Of a DNA stretch of 41,578 nucleotides, positions 31,016 through 39,470 are shown piece after piece. The stretch is from Clostridia bacterium (GTDB taxonomy: Bacteria; Bacillota; Clostridia; Oscillospirales; Acutalibacteraceae), in NCBI GenBank assembly GCA_017396895.1, contig JAFQKN010000160.1, forward strand, positions 1-41,578, written 5' to 3'. The notes beneath the pieces were generated by a model. It was not told the origin of the DNA. It saw nothing but the letters and a program-made list of their open reading frames with translations, and did not search any database. The translations under genes and the position numbers were made by a program. Position 1 is the stretch's first letter. Every line of letters begins with the position of its first letter.

Positions 31016-32326
31016 TTATACTAAAAAATCCGTATCGGAAAAATCCTGTAATGCATCGTTGATGGTCAAGCGGATGAAGTCATCACAAAAATCATCCAGA
31101 CCGATGGCGGTCACGGTGCCGTCGCTCATGCGCTTGACATTGACCTGACGGTTTGCAATTTCGTCCGCACCCAGCACAAGGGTGTAATCGGCATGGCATT
31201 TGTCTGCGTATTTCATCTGTGCTTTGACCGAGCGTCCCGTCACATCCGTCAGTGCATATACACCTTCTGCGCGCAGGTCATTTGCAAGTCGCATCGCTTC
31301 AAAAGAGAATTCCTCATTGTAAGGTGCAATATACAAAGAGCAATGTTCGGGTTCGGGCACTTCGATGTTTTGTGCCTGCATCAGCAGGTCCAAACGCTCG
31401 ACGCCCATGCCAAATCCGCAAGCGGGCAGGGGATTGCCGCCGAGTTCAGCAACCAGACCGTCATAGCGACCGCCTGCGCACACAGCACTCTGCGAACCGA
31501 GATCGTGTGTGATGAACTCAAAAACGGTTTTTGTATAGTAATCAAGACCGCGCACGATGTGCGGATTGATAATGTATTCAATGTCCATTGCTTGCAGATA
31601 TTTCTGCACCTGTGCAAAGTGTGTGTTGCATTCATCGCAAAGGTATTCCGTGATAATGGGGGCTTCGGCCGCAATTGCAGAGCAAACGGGACTTTTGCAA
31701 TCAAGAATGCGCATGGGGTTGCGTTCCAATCTGCCGAGACACGTTTCACACAGGTCTGCCTTTTTTTCGTTGAAGAAAGCCAGCAGAGCCTTGTGGTATT
31801 CTTTGCGGCAGACGGGGCAACCGATGGAGTTGATCTCCAGCGTGATGTTTTCAACGCCGATGCGGTCAAACACATGGCGGGCAATGGCCATCACTTCCGC
31901 ATCCTGTGCCGCACTCTGACTGCCGAAGGCTTCCACGCCGAACTGGTGGAACTCACGCAATCTGCCTGCCTGCGGTTTTTCGTAACGGTAGCAAGAGGTC
32001 AGATACCATAGTTTCTGCGGCAAGGGTTCGTTAAAAAGTCCGTGTTCAAGGAATGCACGTACGGCACCGGCTGTGCCTTCGGGGCGAAGGGAAATGCTTC
32101 GTTTGCCGTTGTCTTCAAAGGTGTACATTTCTTTTTGTACCACGTCCGTTGTATCACCGACGGAACGGTTGAACAGTTCCGTGTGTTCAAAAACGGGTGT
32201 GCGGATCTCATAGAATCCGAAACAGGCGGCAGTTTCCGCTACCACCTTTTCAATATATTGAAATCTGTGCGCTTTTGCGGGCAGAAGATCCTGTGTACCG
32301 CGCGGCGCTTTTGTAAGCAAAGCCAT
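31016..32326 (-). CDS. hisS: Histidyl-tRNA synthetase
   Basis: The 436-residue class II synthetase has motif 2 LREFHQFG, the histidine-specific RGLDYYTKTVFE loop and motif 3 GFGMGVERL, followed by a C-terminal anticodon-binding domain. Several Cys pairs in the insertion region (CPVC, CETC, CDEC) may bind zinc. AAAGGAAAA precedes the ATG. It lies 30 bp downstream of the MgsA-like gene and 19 bp upstream of aspS. Confidence 0.96.
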   Translation of the reverse strand: MALLTKAPRGTQDLLPAKAHRFQYIEKVVAETAACFGFYEIRTPVFEHTELFNRSVGDTTDVVQKEMYTFEDNGKRSISLRPEGTAGAVRAFLEHGLFNEPLPQKLWYLTSCYRYEKPQAGRLREFHQFGVEAFGSQSAAQDAEVMAIARHVFDRIGVENITLEINSIGCPVCRKEYHKALLAFFNEKKADLCETCLGRLERNPMRILDCKSPVCSAIAAEAPIITEYLCDECNTHFAQVQKYLQAMDIEYIINPHIVRGLDYYTKTVFEFITHDLGSQSAVCAGGRYDGLVAELGGNPLPACGFGMGVERLDLLMQAQNIEVPEPEHCSLYIAPYNEEFSFEAMRLANDLRAEGVYALTDVTGRSVKAQMKYADKCHADYTLVLGADEIANRQVNVKRMSDGTVTAIGLDDFCDDFIRLTINDALQDFSDTDFLV

Positions 32327-32356
32327 GGTTTTCGTTTTCCTTTCAAAAAATGCAGG

Positions 32357-32752
32357 TCAGTGCAGAAGTTCACGCCAATCAAGGTCGCCTCTCTCAAGTC
32401 CTCTGACCAAAGATTCCGCTGTGGCAATATTCGTGGCGCAAGGCACGTTGTGAACGTCGCAAAGACGCAGTAGAACCGCATCATCGGGTTCGGTGATCTT
32501 TTTGGAAAGCGGATCACGGAACAGCAACATCAAGTCGATTTCGTTGCATGAAATCAAAGACGCGATCTGCTGTGCACCGCCCTGTGCACCGTTGAGAAAC
32601 TGTTTAATAGGCAATCCCGTGGCATCGGCTACCAGTTTTCCGGTGGTTCCCGTTGCGCAAAGATTGTGATGGCTGAGAATACCGCAGTATGCAATGCAGA
32701 ATTGAGTCATCAGTTCTTTTTTGGAATCGTGTGCAATCAAAGCAATGTTCAT
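32357..32752 (-). CDS. mgsA: Methylglyoxal synthase family protein, likely catalytically altered
   Basis: The 131-residue protein has the MGS fold and clear landmarks: AHD (H8-D9), the phosphate loop TGTTG (34-38), FRDPL (78-82) and the ATNIAT segment. The base normally read as GGDQQ (Asp71 of E. coli) reads GGAQQ (A60). The following hinge reads ITEPDD where E. coli has PHDPD, so His98 is lost. Both are active-site residues in E. coli MgsA. Asp80 and Asp90 equivalents remain. The start at 32752 is supported by GGTGA and by family length. It heads the hisS-aspS transcript behind its own promoter. Confidence 0.85.
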   Translation of the reverse strand: MNIALIAHDSKKELMTQFCIAYCGILSHHNLCATGTTGKLVADATGLPIKQFLNGAQGGAQQIASLISCNEIDLMLLFRDPLSKKITEPDDAVLLRLCDVHNVPCATNIATAESLVRGLERGDLDWRELLH

Positions 32753-32805
32753 TAAATTCACCGTCTTTTCATTGATTTTGTTTGTATTTGAAAACAATAC
32801 AATTT

Positions 32806-32834
32806 ATTTTAACACATTAAATCGGATTTTACAA
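32806..32834 (-). promoter_or_regulatory. Promoter of mgsA-hisS-aspS
   Basis: On the minus strand: TTGTAA (32829-32834), a 17-bp spacer and TAAAAT (32806-32811) with an extended TG. The leader is about 45 nt. Confidence 0.6.
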
Positions 32835-32854
32835 TTACCAATTTAAAAAATTAT

Positions 32855-33592
32855 TTATTTAAAGTAGGAAATTCTTAAAGGGACGTTCGCACCGTAGATT
32901 CTTTGCAGAATCCGGTCGAAAGCTTTTGCGGCGGGGCTGTTTTTTTTGAGTTGTTTTCCTGTTACGGATGCAGATATGATCTTGCTTTCTTCGGGAACGA
33001 CACCCAGGAGTTGTACCGCCGTCTGATCGATGGTATCATCTATGTTAAACTGTTTTTTTCTTCGTACGGATCTGTAATCAAAGCGGTTGATAACGAGGCG
33101 GGCCTCTTTGATGCCGTTTTGTAACAGAACTCTTGCAACCGTCCATGCCCCGCGCACGGAAACCGTGTCGGGCGTGGCAACAACGATCGCTCGGTCTGCA
33201 CCCATGGCGGCACGTTTTACGCCGTTGTCGATTCCTGCCGGCGCATCAATGAAGATCAGATCGTATTCACTTTCATGTTTATCAAGGAAAGATTTGATCG
33301 CGTCTTCCGGATAATCCGTCTCCGCTGATCTCGGAACGGGCAGTAGGGAAAGATTATCGCAAACGCCGATCAACGCATCTTCCGCTTTACACCGTTCTTC
33401 ATACACATCCATCCAGTTGAACGTGCAATCTTTGTCACAACCGAGCAGAATATCCAGGGAGCCCAGACCTGCATCACAGTCAATAAGCAATGTCTTGATT
33501 CCTTTTCCTGCGGCCGTGCGGCCGAGTCCTGCAGTTAACGTGGATTTGCCGACGCCGCCTTTTCCTGAAGCGATGACGATTTTGTTTGCCAT
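32855..33592 (-). CDS. minD: MinD-like septum-site ATPase
   Basis: The 245-residue ParA/MinD ATPase has a deviant Walker A (GKGGVGKST, 10-18), a switch I region (DCDAGLGSLDILL) and FIDAPAGID as the Walker B region. It is the third gene after mreC in a cell-elongation cluster, where Clostridia often have minC-minD-minE. No minC or minE gene is present here. The protein also ends ANVPLRISYFK, without the amphipathic Lys/Phe/Leu helix that anchors MinD to membrane. It may therefore work differently or pair with proteins encoded elsewhere. Confidence 0.85.
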   Translation of the reverse strand: MANKIVIASGKGGVGKSTLTAGLGRTAAGKGIKTLLIDCDAGLGSLDILLGCDKDCTFNWMDVYEERCKAEDALIGVCDNLSLLPVPRSAETDYPEDAIKSFLDKHESEYDLIFIDAPAGIDNGVKRAAMGADRAIVVATPDTVSVRGAWTVARVLLQNGIKEARLVINRFDYRSVRRKKQFNIDDTIDQTAVQLLGVVPEESKIISASVTGKQLKKNSPAAKAFDRILQRIYGANVPLRISYFK

Positions 33593-33619
33593 CTGAAAGC
33601 TCCTTTCTGCTTGAAAATG

Positions 33620-35734
33620 TTAACCGATGAGTTCGTTGACAGGCTTGCTGTAATTGATCTCTTTTTGCGTTTCAAAATAATACTCGTAAATATCTGCGGC
33701 CACCTGTGCGGTCGAAGAACCCGAGCCTGCGTTTTCCACGACGATCGCAATGGCGATCTGCGGATCTTCGTAGGGGCCGAATGTGATTAAGAAACCGTCC
33801 GTTCCTTCCACATATACGCCGTCTACCAACAGTGTTTTTTCGGCCGTACCCGTCTTTGCGGCAACCGTGTGCTCCAAGTCATAAAAAGAGTAACTTGCCG
33901 TCGTCTCGGTTGCAACCAGCCGCATTCCTTCTTTGACAGCATTGAGGTTAGCCTGTGAAAAACCGGGCTGTGCCGCTATTTGCGTTTCATGGCTGTAAAG
34001 CACCTCGCTGTAGTCGGAACTGAGCACCTTGTCGATCAGATAAGGGGTATATCTTGTGCCGCCGTTTGCGATCATGGCAACGTAAGACGCCAATTGCATG
34101 ATGCTGAACGAGTTGTCCGACTGGCCGATGGCGGCAAGAAGCGTTTCACCCTGTTGCCATGTGGCACCGATGGAATCCCTGTATGCGGGACCTGCCAGAA
34201 TGCCTGCACTTTCATTGATCTCAATACCCGTTTTGCTGCCAAGTCCGAACAGACGTGCGTATTCCTGTATTTTTTCAATACCGAGTTTTTCAGCCAACTG
34301 ATAAAAGAAAATATTGCATGAATGTTCCAGTGCCGTTTTTACGTTCACATAGCCGTGGGCTGTCTGATTGTGGCAGGCAAATGTGATGTCGTAAAACTCG
34401 TACGTTCCCTGACAGAGGATCGTGTCATTTTCATCAATGATCCCTTCTTCAAGGGCTGCAAGGGCAACGGCACATTTCATGGTGGAACCGGGGGCATAGG
34501 TGCTCTGCGTGGTGCGGTTCCACAGGGGCTTCCCGTCATCTTTCAACAATTTGCCGTAATCATCGTAATATGTGTTCAAACTGAAATCGGGATAGGAGGC
34601 CGATGCCAATACCGCACCCGTGTGAATATCGAGAACCGCCACTGCTCCGGCAGGGGACAGGCCTTGTGCCAACGCTTCTTCTTTCGTTGCGGCCTGAATG
34701 CGCTCCTGCAGGGATTGCTCGGCAACTTCCTGCAAGCCTGCGTGCAAAGTGGAAATGACGGTGTAACCTTGTTGCGGCAATACGGAATAGTCTTTTGTAA
34801 TACTGTCATCTGCATCCACGCGGAACGTCAAAGTTCCGTTTGCACCGTGCAAATATTGTTCTGCCGCGGCTTCAATGCCGAATTTTCCGTATTCGGACGT
34901 CTGTGAATAGGCACGTGCCTTGCGTTGTGCAATTTCAAATTCAGTCAGTGTTTCGTCTTTCAGGGCTTCTTCGAGTGCTTCTTTTTCGCTCTTGTATTCT
35001 TCGGCACTGATCGAACCGACAACACCCAATATGTGAGATGCCAGCGTGCCGTCTCCGCTGTATTCGCGGTATGCGGTCACAACGGTTTCCACGCCTTTGA
35101 AAAAGTCATTGTTTTCCATGATGTAGGCTGCGGTCTCTTTGCTGATGTCTTTTGCAAAGGTATAAGAAGTCAAATACCCGAAAGAGGTTTTTGCCATATT
35201 GAAATAAACGGAAGCAAGTTTACGCTGTTCTTCGATTGAAAAATCTTTCAACTCAAAATCGCGAACAAACGCATCAAAGCAGTTTTGTGCGGTTGCATAA
35301 GTGTTCAAATGCAACAGCGATTCGCTTTTCATGAAAGCAATATCCGCTTCACGGTCTTCTTCATAAACAATGGTTCCGTTTTCGGAAAAGACAAGGGGCA
35401 GAGTGTCGATCCATTCGTCCTTGTTCATTTCGGCTATGCGGATGAGTGAGATAAGAATGTTGTTGCGGTCAATCGGCTCTTGCGGAAAATTGACGTAATA
35501 AAGCACGATATCCGTGCCCTGTCTGTTTTGTACGAGAGGTCTGCCGTTGCGGTCGAGGATCTCACCGCGTGCGGATGCTACCGGCACGCGATAGGTCGCA
35601 ACGGTTGCGGTGTCAACATTCTCATTCCGTTGCGGTTGAACCGCCTGTTTGTGAAACAGAATACCTGTATACAAAAGGAACACGGCAAGAACAAAGGCAC
35701 TCAATATTTTGATTCTGGTGTTTGTCCGGTTCAA
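33620..35734 (-). CDS. Penicillin-binding protein 2 (elongasome transpeptidase)
   Basis: The 704-residue class B PBP has one membrane helix (8-26), a dimerisation domain (DRNGRPL near 61-67) and a transpeptidase domain with S417-TMK420, S472-C-N474 and K627-T-G629. It cross-links peptidoglycan during elongation with MreBCD. The start is TTG 35734, placed after GGAGGG; it overlaps the mreD stop as TTGA. The frame stays open much further upstream, but that part lies within mreD. Confidence 0.93.
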   Translation of the reverse strand: MNRTNTRIKILSAFVLAVFLLYTGILFHKQAVQPQRNENVDTATVATYRVPVASARGEILDRNGRPLVQNRQGTDIVLYYVNFPQEPIDRNNILISLIRIAEMNKDEWIDTLPLVFSENGTIVYEEDREADIAFMKSESLLHLNTYATAQNCFDAFVRDFELKDFSIEEQRKLASVYFNMAKTSFGYLTSYTFAKDISKETAAYIMENNDFFKGVETVVTAYREYSGDGTLASHILGVVGSISAEEYKSEKEALEEALKDETLTEFEIAQRKARAYSQTSEYGKFGIEAAAEQYLHGANGTLTFRVDADDSITKDYSVLPQQGYTVISTLHAGLQEVAEQSLQERIQAATKEEALAQGLSPAGAVAVLDIHTGAVLASASYPDFSLNTYYDDYGKLLKDDGKPLWNRTTQSTYAPGSTMKCAVALAALEEGIIDENDTILCQGTYEFYDITFACHNQTAHGYVNVKTALEHSCNIFFYQLAEKLGIEKIQEYARLFGLGSKTGIEINESAGILAGPAYRDSIGATWQQGETLLAAIGQSDNSFSIMQLASYVAMIANGGTRYTPYLIDKVLSSDYSEVLYSHETQIAAQPGFSQANLNAVKEGMRLVATETTASYSFYDLEHTVAAKTGTAEKTLLVDGVYVEGTDGFLITFGPYEDPQIAIAIVVENAGSGSSTAQVAADIYEYYFETQKEINYSKPVNELIG

Positions 35735-36258
35735 AATGTGCCCTCCTTGTTTTCTGCGGCTCGGTATTTCTTTTCCAACGCGCGCAACACAACGTAAAAG
35801 AACGGTGTCAGCAATACGGTTATCAACATCTGCGGAAAATAAAAACGCAGAAACGCACCGAACGCACCCGTCTCGAACGCAACGACGTGAAACAGCCAGT
35901 GGCCGACGCTGAAAAGCAGGGTTGCGGTTGAACACAAGGCCAATGCGCTTAACAGGGTGTTTCGTATGATATAGCGAATCAAAAGGCCGCAGATGCAACC
36001 CGTCAATGCAAGAAACAGTGCCTTCATGCCATCGGAAGTGGCTGTGGACAGATCCCAAATGCAACCTGCCAAAATGCCGTAAATAATGCCTACAAATTCT
36101 TTTTCAAACATAGCAATAATGACCGTCAACGGAATCAGCAAAAGAATGCCGATCCTGCCGACAGGCAATGCACAGTTCTGTAAAAGACCTGCAAGTATGA
36201 CAACGACTGCAAGCAACAACCGTCTTTTGACTGAATTTTTTGTTCGTTGCGTGTGCAC
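35731..36258 (-). CDS. mreD: Rod shape-determining protein MreD
   Basis: The 175-residue protein has about five membrane helices and the family's overall pattern. GTG 36258 is chosen because GGAGG sits seven bases before it, whereas the ATG at 36282 overlaps the mreC stop and lacks a ribosome site. It links MreC to the elongation machinery in the membrane. Confidence 0.85.
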   Translation of the reverse strand: MHTQRTKNSVKRRLLLAVVVILAGLLQNCALPVGRIGILLLIPLTVIIAMFEKEFVGIIYGILAGCIWDLSTATSDGMKALFLALTGCICGLLIRYIIRNTLLSALALCSTATLLFSVGHWLFHVVAFETGAFGAFLRFYFPQMLITVLLTPFFYVVLRALEKKYRAAENKEGTF

Positions 36259-36278
36259 GCCGTTTCCTCCGAAAAAAA

Positions 36279-37109
36279 TCAATTAAAAGAAGTAATGACA
36301 AATACGTCCAAGATGTTTGTGATGCTGATACCCGGTGTGAGTACGGCATACGCAGAAATGTCTGTTGTTTCATTGTGAACGGATTCGACCGTGCCGATAA
36401 TCAGATCGCGCGGATATCTGCCGCCCAATCCTGACGTGCAGACGATGCCGCCGGAGCCGACCGACGTGTCATTTCTCAACCTTGTCAATTTGCACTGACC
36501 GTTGAGTGCACTTGCGGTGTCGGTCGTTACGAATCCTTCTTCACCCGTGCGTATTTCATAAGCACTGACGGACAGGGAAGGATTCAGGACGGTGTGCACG
36601 GTTGCGGACGTCGGAGTGACCTGACGGACGCTGCCGACCAAATACTTGCCGCACACAACGGGCATTCCGACTTCAATGCCGTCAGCCGAGCCTTTGTTGA
36701 TGGTAAAGGAGTTAAAAACATCCGTTCCGTCTCTTGAAATAACGGATGCCGCGCAGTAGGTGATCGTGTCATTGCTTTTCTGAATGTCAAGAAAGGCTTC
36801 GTAGCTGTCCAGTTTTTGCAATGTTTTTTCGTAATCCACCAACTGACTCTGCAATGATTCGATTTCACTGTGTAAACTGTCAATTTCTTCCAAATAGGCA
36901 CCGGAAGAACGGAAATGTGCTTGAAAATCGGTCAATTTTTCCTGCATGGATGCAGAAATGCTTTGCAACGGTGTTACGACGAATGATACGGCTTTTGTTA
37001 ACGGTGAGGTGCTGTCATGCGAAACGGCCGCGACCATAACACCCAAGGCAACCGCCATGAGCAGTGATAGGATAACTCTGAATTTTGTACTCCTGAAAAA
37101 TGCCTGCAT
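36279..37109 (-). CDS. mreC: Rod shape-determining protein MreC
   Basis: The 276-residue protein has an N-terminal membrane helix (about 10-30), a coiled coil (65-105) and two beta-barrel domains facing outward, with the family pattern GGRYPRDLIIGTV near the end. It scaffolds PBP2 and MreD at the membrane. It starts one base after the mreB stop. Confidence 0.92.
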   Translation of the reverse strand: MQAFFRSTKFRVILSLLMAVALGVMVAAVSHDSTSPLTKAVSFVVTPLQSISASMQEKLTDFQAHFRSSGAYLEEIDSLHSEIESLQSQLVDYEKTLQKLDSYEAFLDIQKSNDTITYCAASVISRDGTDVFNSFTINKGSADGIEVGMPVVCGKYLVGSVRQVTPTSATVHTVLNPSLSVSAYEIRTGEEGFVTTDTASALNGQCKLTRLRNDTSVGSGGIVCTSGLGGRYPRDLIIGTVESVHNETTDISAYAVLTPGISITNILDVFVITSFN

Positions 37110-37110
37110 T

Positions 37111-38124
37111 TTATCCGTTCCGCTTTCCGTTGATGTTTAAGGAATCTTTTTCAAGGCAGATCGCAGTGCCTGCAACCACGCAATCCAAAGGATTCTTTGC
37201 GATCTTGACCGTGATGCCGACTTCCTGTGCAATCAATCTGTCTAAACCTCTGAGCAAAGCACCGCCGCCTGTGAGGATAATACCTCTGTCAACGATATCG
37301 CTGGCAAGTTCCGGCGGTGTTTTTTCGAGTGTGGTGCGTACCGTTTCGACGATCTGCGTCAGCGGATCTTCCAATGCATCGCGAATATCTTCGGCGGTTA
37401 CTTCCACATTTTTCGGCAGACCGTCCAGAAGATTGCGACCGCGTACGGTTGCTTTTCCTTCGTTTGGATACGGATATGCCGAGCCGATGGATATTTTCAG
37501 TTCTTCCGCCGTTCGTTCACCGATGAGCAGATTGTATTTGCGGCGTACATATGCAATGATCGCATCGTCAAATTTGTCACCCGCCATACGGATGGAACGG
37601 GAGGTGACGATATCGCCTAAAGAGACCACTGCTACTTCGCAGGTGCCTCCTCCGATGTCAACGATCATACTGCCTGTTGCTTCCGCTACGGGAAGACCTG
37701 CTCCGATGGCCGCCGCCATGGGTTCTTCGATCAGACTTACATATCTTGCACCTGCACTCTTTGCCGCATCGTGTACGGCTTTGCGCTCGACCTCCGTAAC
37801 GCTTGACGGAATCGTGATCATGACGCGCACGCGTGCAAGGGGAGAACCTGCCATGGCCTTGCGTACAAGGGCGCGCAAAAAATCGGATGTAATATTAAAA
37901 TCGGCAATCACGCCGTCTTTCAGCGGTCTGACGGCGGTGATGGAGCCGGGAGTGCGGCCGATCATTTTTTTTGCTTCATCACCGACAGCAACCACTTTCG
38001 GCGGTGTCATACGCACGTCCAGTGCAACTACGGACGGTTCGCGGATGACGATTCCTTTTCCTTTGACACAGACCAGCGTGTTGGCCGTGCCGAGGTCAAT
38101 GCCGATGTCCTGAGAAAATAACAT
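37111..38124 (-). CDS. mreB: Rod shape-determining actin homologue MreB
   Basis: The 337-residue protein has the actin-fold signature of MreB: phosphate 1 IGIDLGTANT, phosphate 2 VDIGGGTCE and the adenosine motif ILTGGGALLRGLD. It forms membrane-bound filaments that guide side-wall synthesis. AAAGGCGG precedes the ATG. The gene is 20 bp downstream of a Gfo/Idh oxidoreductase on the same strand, with no terminator between, so the oxidoreductase may lead the operon. Confidence 0.95.
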   Translation of the reverse strand: MLFSQDIGIDLGTANTLVCVKGKGIVIREPSVVALDVRMTPPKVVAVGDEAKKMIGRTPGSITAVRPLKDGVIADFNITSDFLRALVRKAMAGSPLARVRVMITIPSSVTEVERKAVHDAAKSAGARYVSLIEEPMAAAIGAGLPVAEATGSMIVDIGGGTCEVAVVSLGDIVTSRSIRMAGDKFDDAIIAYVRRKYNLLIGERTAEELKISIGSAYPYPNEGKATVRGRNLLDGLPKNVEVTAEDIRDALEDPLTQIVETVRTTLEKTPPELASDIVDRGIILTGGGALLRGLDRLIAQEVGITVKIAKNPLDCVVAGTAICLEKDSLNINGKRNG

Positions 38125-38144
38125 TTGCGTTTCCGCCTTTCGGT

Positions 38145-39305
38145 TTAATAAGTTGAAGACATATCCTGATGCACTTGTTTCACAACTACCTTTTTGTGTG
38201 TGGAACCTGCAATCTTTTCTTGCAGTTTTGCATAGTAAAGATCTTCGTCAATCGGGAGAACGATCTCTTTATCAAGCCAGCTTGACAGGAATGCCGCATT
38301 GGAAATGGTAAGTCCGTTGATGCCTTCTTCGCCGCCGGCAACAAGCGGTTCACCGCGCAGAATGTGTGCGGCAAAGGCGTTCATGACGCCGATGTGCTGC
38401 GGATTTTGACCGTCGGTCGGTACGTCGACCCATTCACCGCCGAGCTTTTTGAAGCCGTCCGTAGCACCGTAAATACCTTCGGTGGTGGAGCCGTTGAGAA
38501 CGAACATTTTGATCTGATTGTCCTCAACGATGATCTTTGCTTTGTCGAGTGTAATTTCAAGTCTGTTTGTGCCGGGGCAGTCTCCGGTGGTGGTGACGAA
38601 CGTGCCCGTAGCACCGTTGGGATATTCAACGTAAATGGAAACATCGTCTTCCACTTCGATATCGTGCCATTTGCCTTCGTGACAGACAGCGCGCACTTTT
38701 GTGGGCATGCCGCAGATCCATTGCCACAGGTCAAGCTGATGGGGACACTGATTCAGCATCACGCCGCCGCCTTCGCCTGCCCATGTTGCACGCCAACCGC
38801 CGGACTGATAGTAAGCCTGCGTGCGGAACCAGTCTGTGATGATCCAACTGACTCTGCGGATCTCACCGTATTCGCCGCCCTGTACAAGTTCACGAACTTT
38901 ACGGTAGACGCAGTTTGTGCGCTGATTGAACATAATGGCAAATGTTTTGTCGCTTTTTGCGGCAACTTCGTTGAGTTCGCGAACCTGTTTTGTGTAAACA
39001 CCGGCGGGTTTTTCGCTCATGACGTGAAGTCCGGCGTTGAGTCCTTCAATAGCGATCGGGGGATGGAAATAGTGCGGTGTACAGATGAGAATGGCATCTA
39101 CAAGACCGCTGTTGATCAAATCGGTCGCATTGTTAAAGCACTTTGCGCCGGGGGCTTTTTCGAGTGCCGCCGTGAATTTTGTTTCATCAATATCGCAAAT
39201 GGCTGTGACTTCGATTTCAGGCATTTTTTCTTTTGCATAATTGTCAAGATGTGCCGAGCCCATATTGCCCAGCCCAATGATACCGAGTCTTACTTTAGTT
39301 GACAT
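38145..39305 (-). CDS. Gfo/Idh/MocA family oxidoreductase
   Basis: The 386-residue protein has a Rossmann motif GIIGLGNMGSAH (residues 8-19), the intact EKP motif (SEKPAG) and the family's C-terminal domain with GGVMLNQCPHQLDLW. It oxidises or reduces a sugar, polyol or sugar-amino compound with NAD(P). AAAGGGGAT precedes the ATG. Its position directly upstream of mreB is unusual and suggests it shares that operon's transcript. The substrate is not known. Confidence 0.88.
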   Translation of the reverse strand: MSTKVRLGIIGLGNMGSAHLDNYAKEKMPEIEVTAICDIDETKFTAALEKAPGAKCFNNATDLINSGLVDAILICTPHYFHPPIAIEGLNAGLHVMSEKPAGVYTKQVRELNEVAAKSDKTFAIMFNQRTNCVYRKVRELVQGGEYGEIRRVSWIITDWFRTQAYYQSGGWRATWAGEGGGVMLNQCPHQLDLWQWICGMPTKVRAVCHEGKWHDIEVEDDVSIYVEYPNGATGTFVTTTGDCPGTNRLEITLDKAKIIVEDNQIKMFVLNGSTTEGIYGATDGFKKLGGEWVDVPTDGQNPQHIGVMNAFAAHILRGEPLVAGGEEGINGLTISNAAFLSSWLDKEIVLPIDEDLYYAKLQEKIAGSTHKKVVVKQVHQDMSSTY

Positions 39306-39342
39306 ATTGTAAATCCCCTTTAACTTAAAATATATATAGTTA

Positions 39343-39372
39343 AGTATAGCATAGCCGTTATGTTAAAATCAA
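39343..39372 (-). promoter_or_regulatory. Promoter of the oxidoreductase-mreB cluster
   Basis: On the minus strand: TTGATT (39367-39372), an 18-bp spacer and TATACT (39343-39348) with an extended TG. No other promoter was seen before mreB. Confidence 0.6.
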
Positions 39373-39402
39373 CCTTAATTAACAAAATATTTCTGCAACA
39401 AA

Positions 39403-39439
39403 AAGATGCACTTTTGCGTTTTTCACAAAAGTGCATCTT
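39403..39439. terminator. Terminator of the P-type ATPase gene
   Basis: A perfect 14-bp stem (39403-39416 with 39426-39439) flanked by A/T runs. It separates the ATPase from the oxidoreductase-mre cluster. Confidence 0.85.
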
Positions 39440-39470
39440 CGTTTTTTCTGATATGCTTTATTTGATAAAC

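Noticed and set aside
35735..36064. Upstream extension of the PBP2 frame
   Set aside because: It lies within mreD; GGAGGG and the TTGA overlap support the TTG start at 35734.
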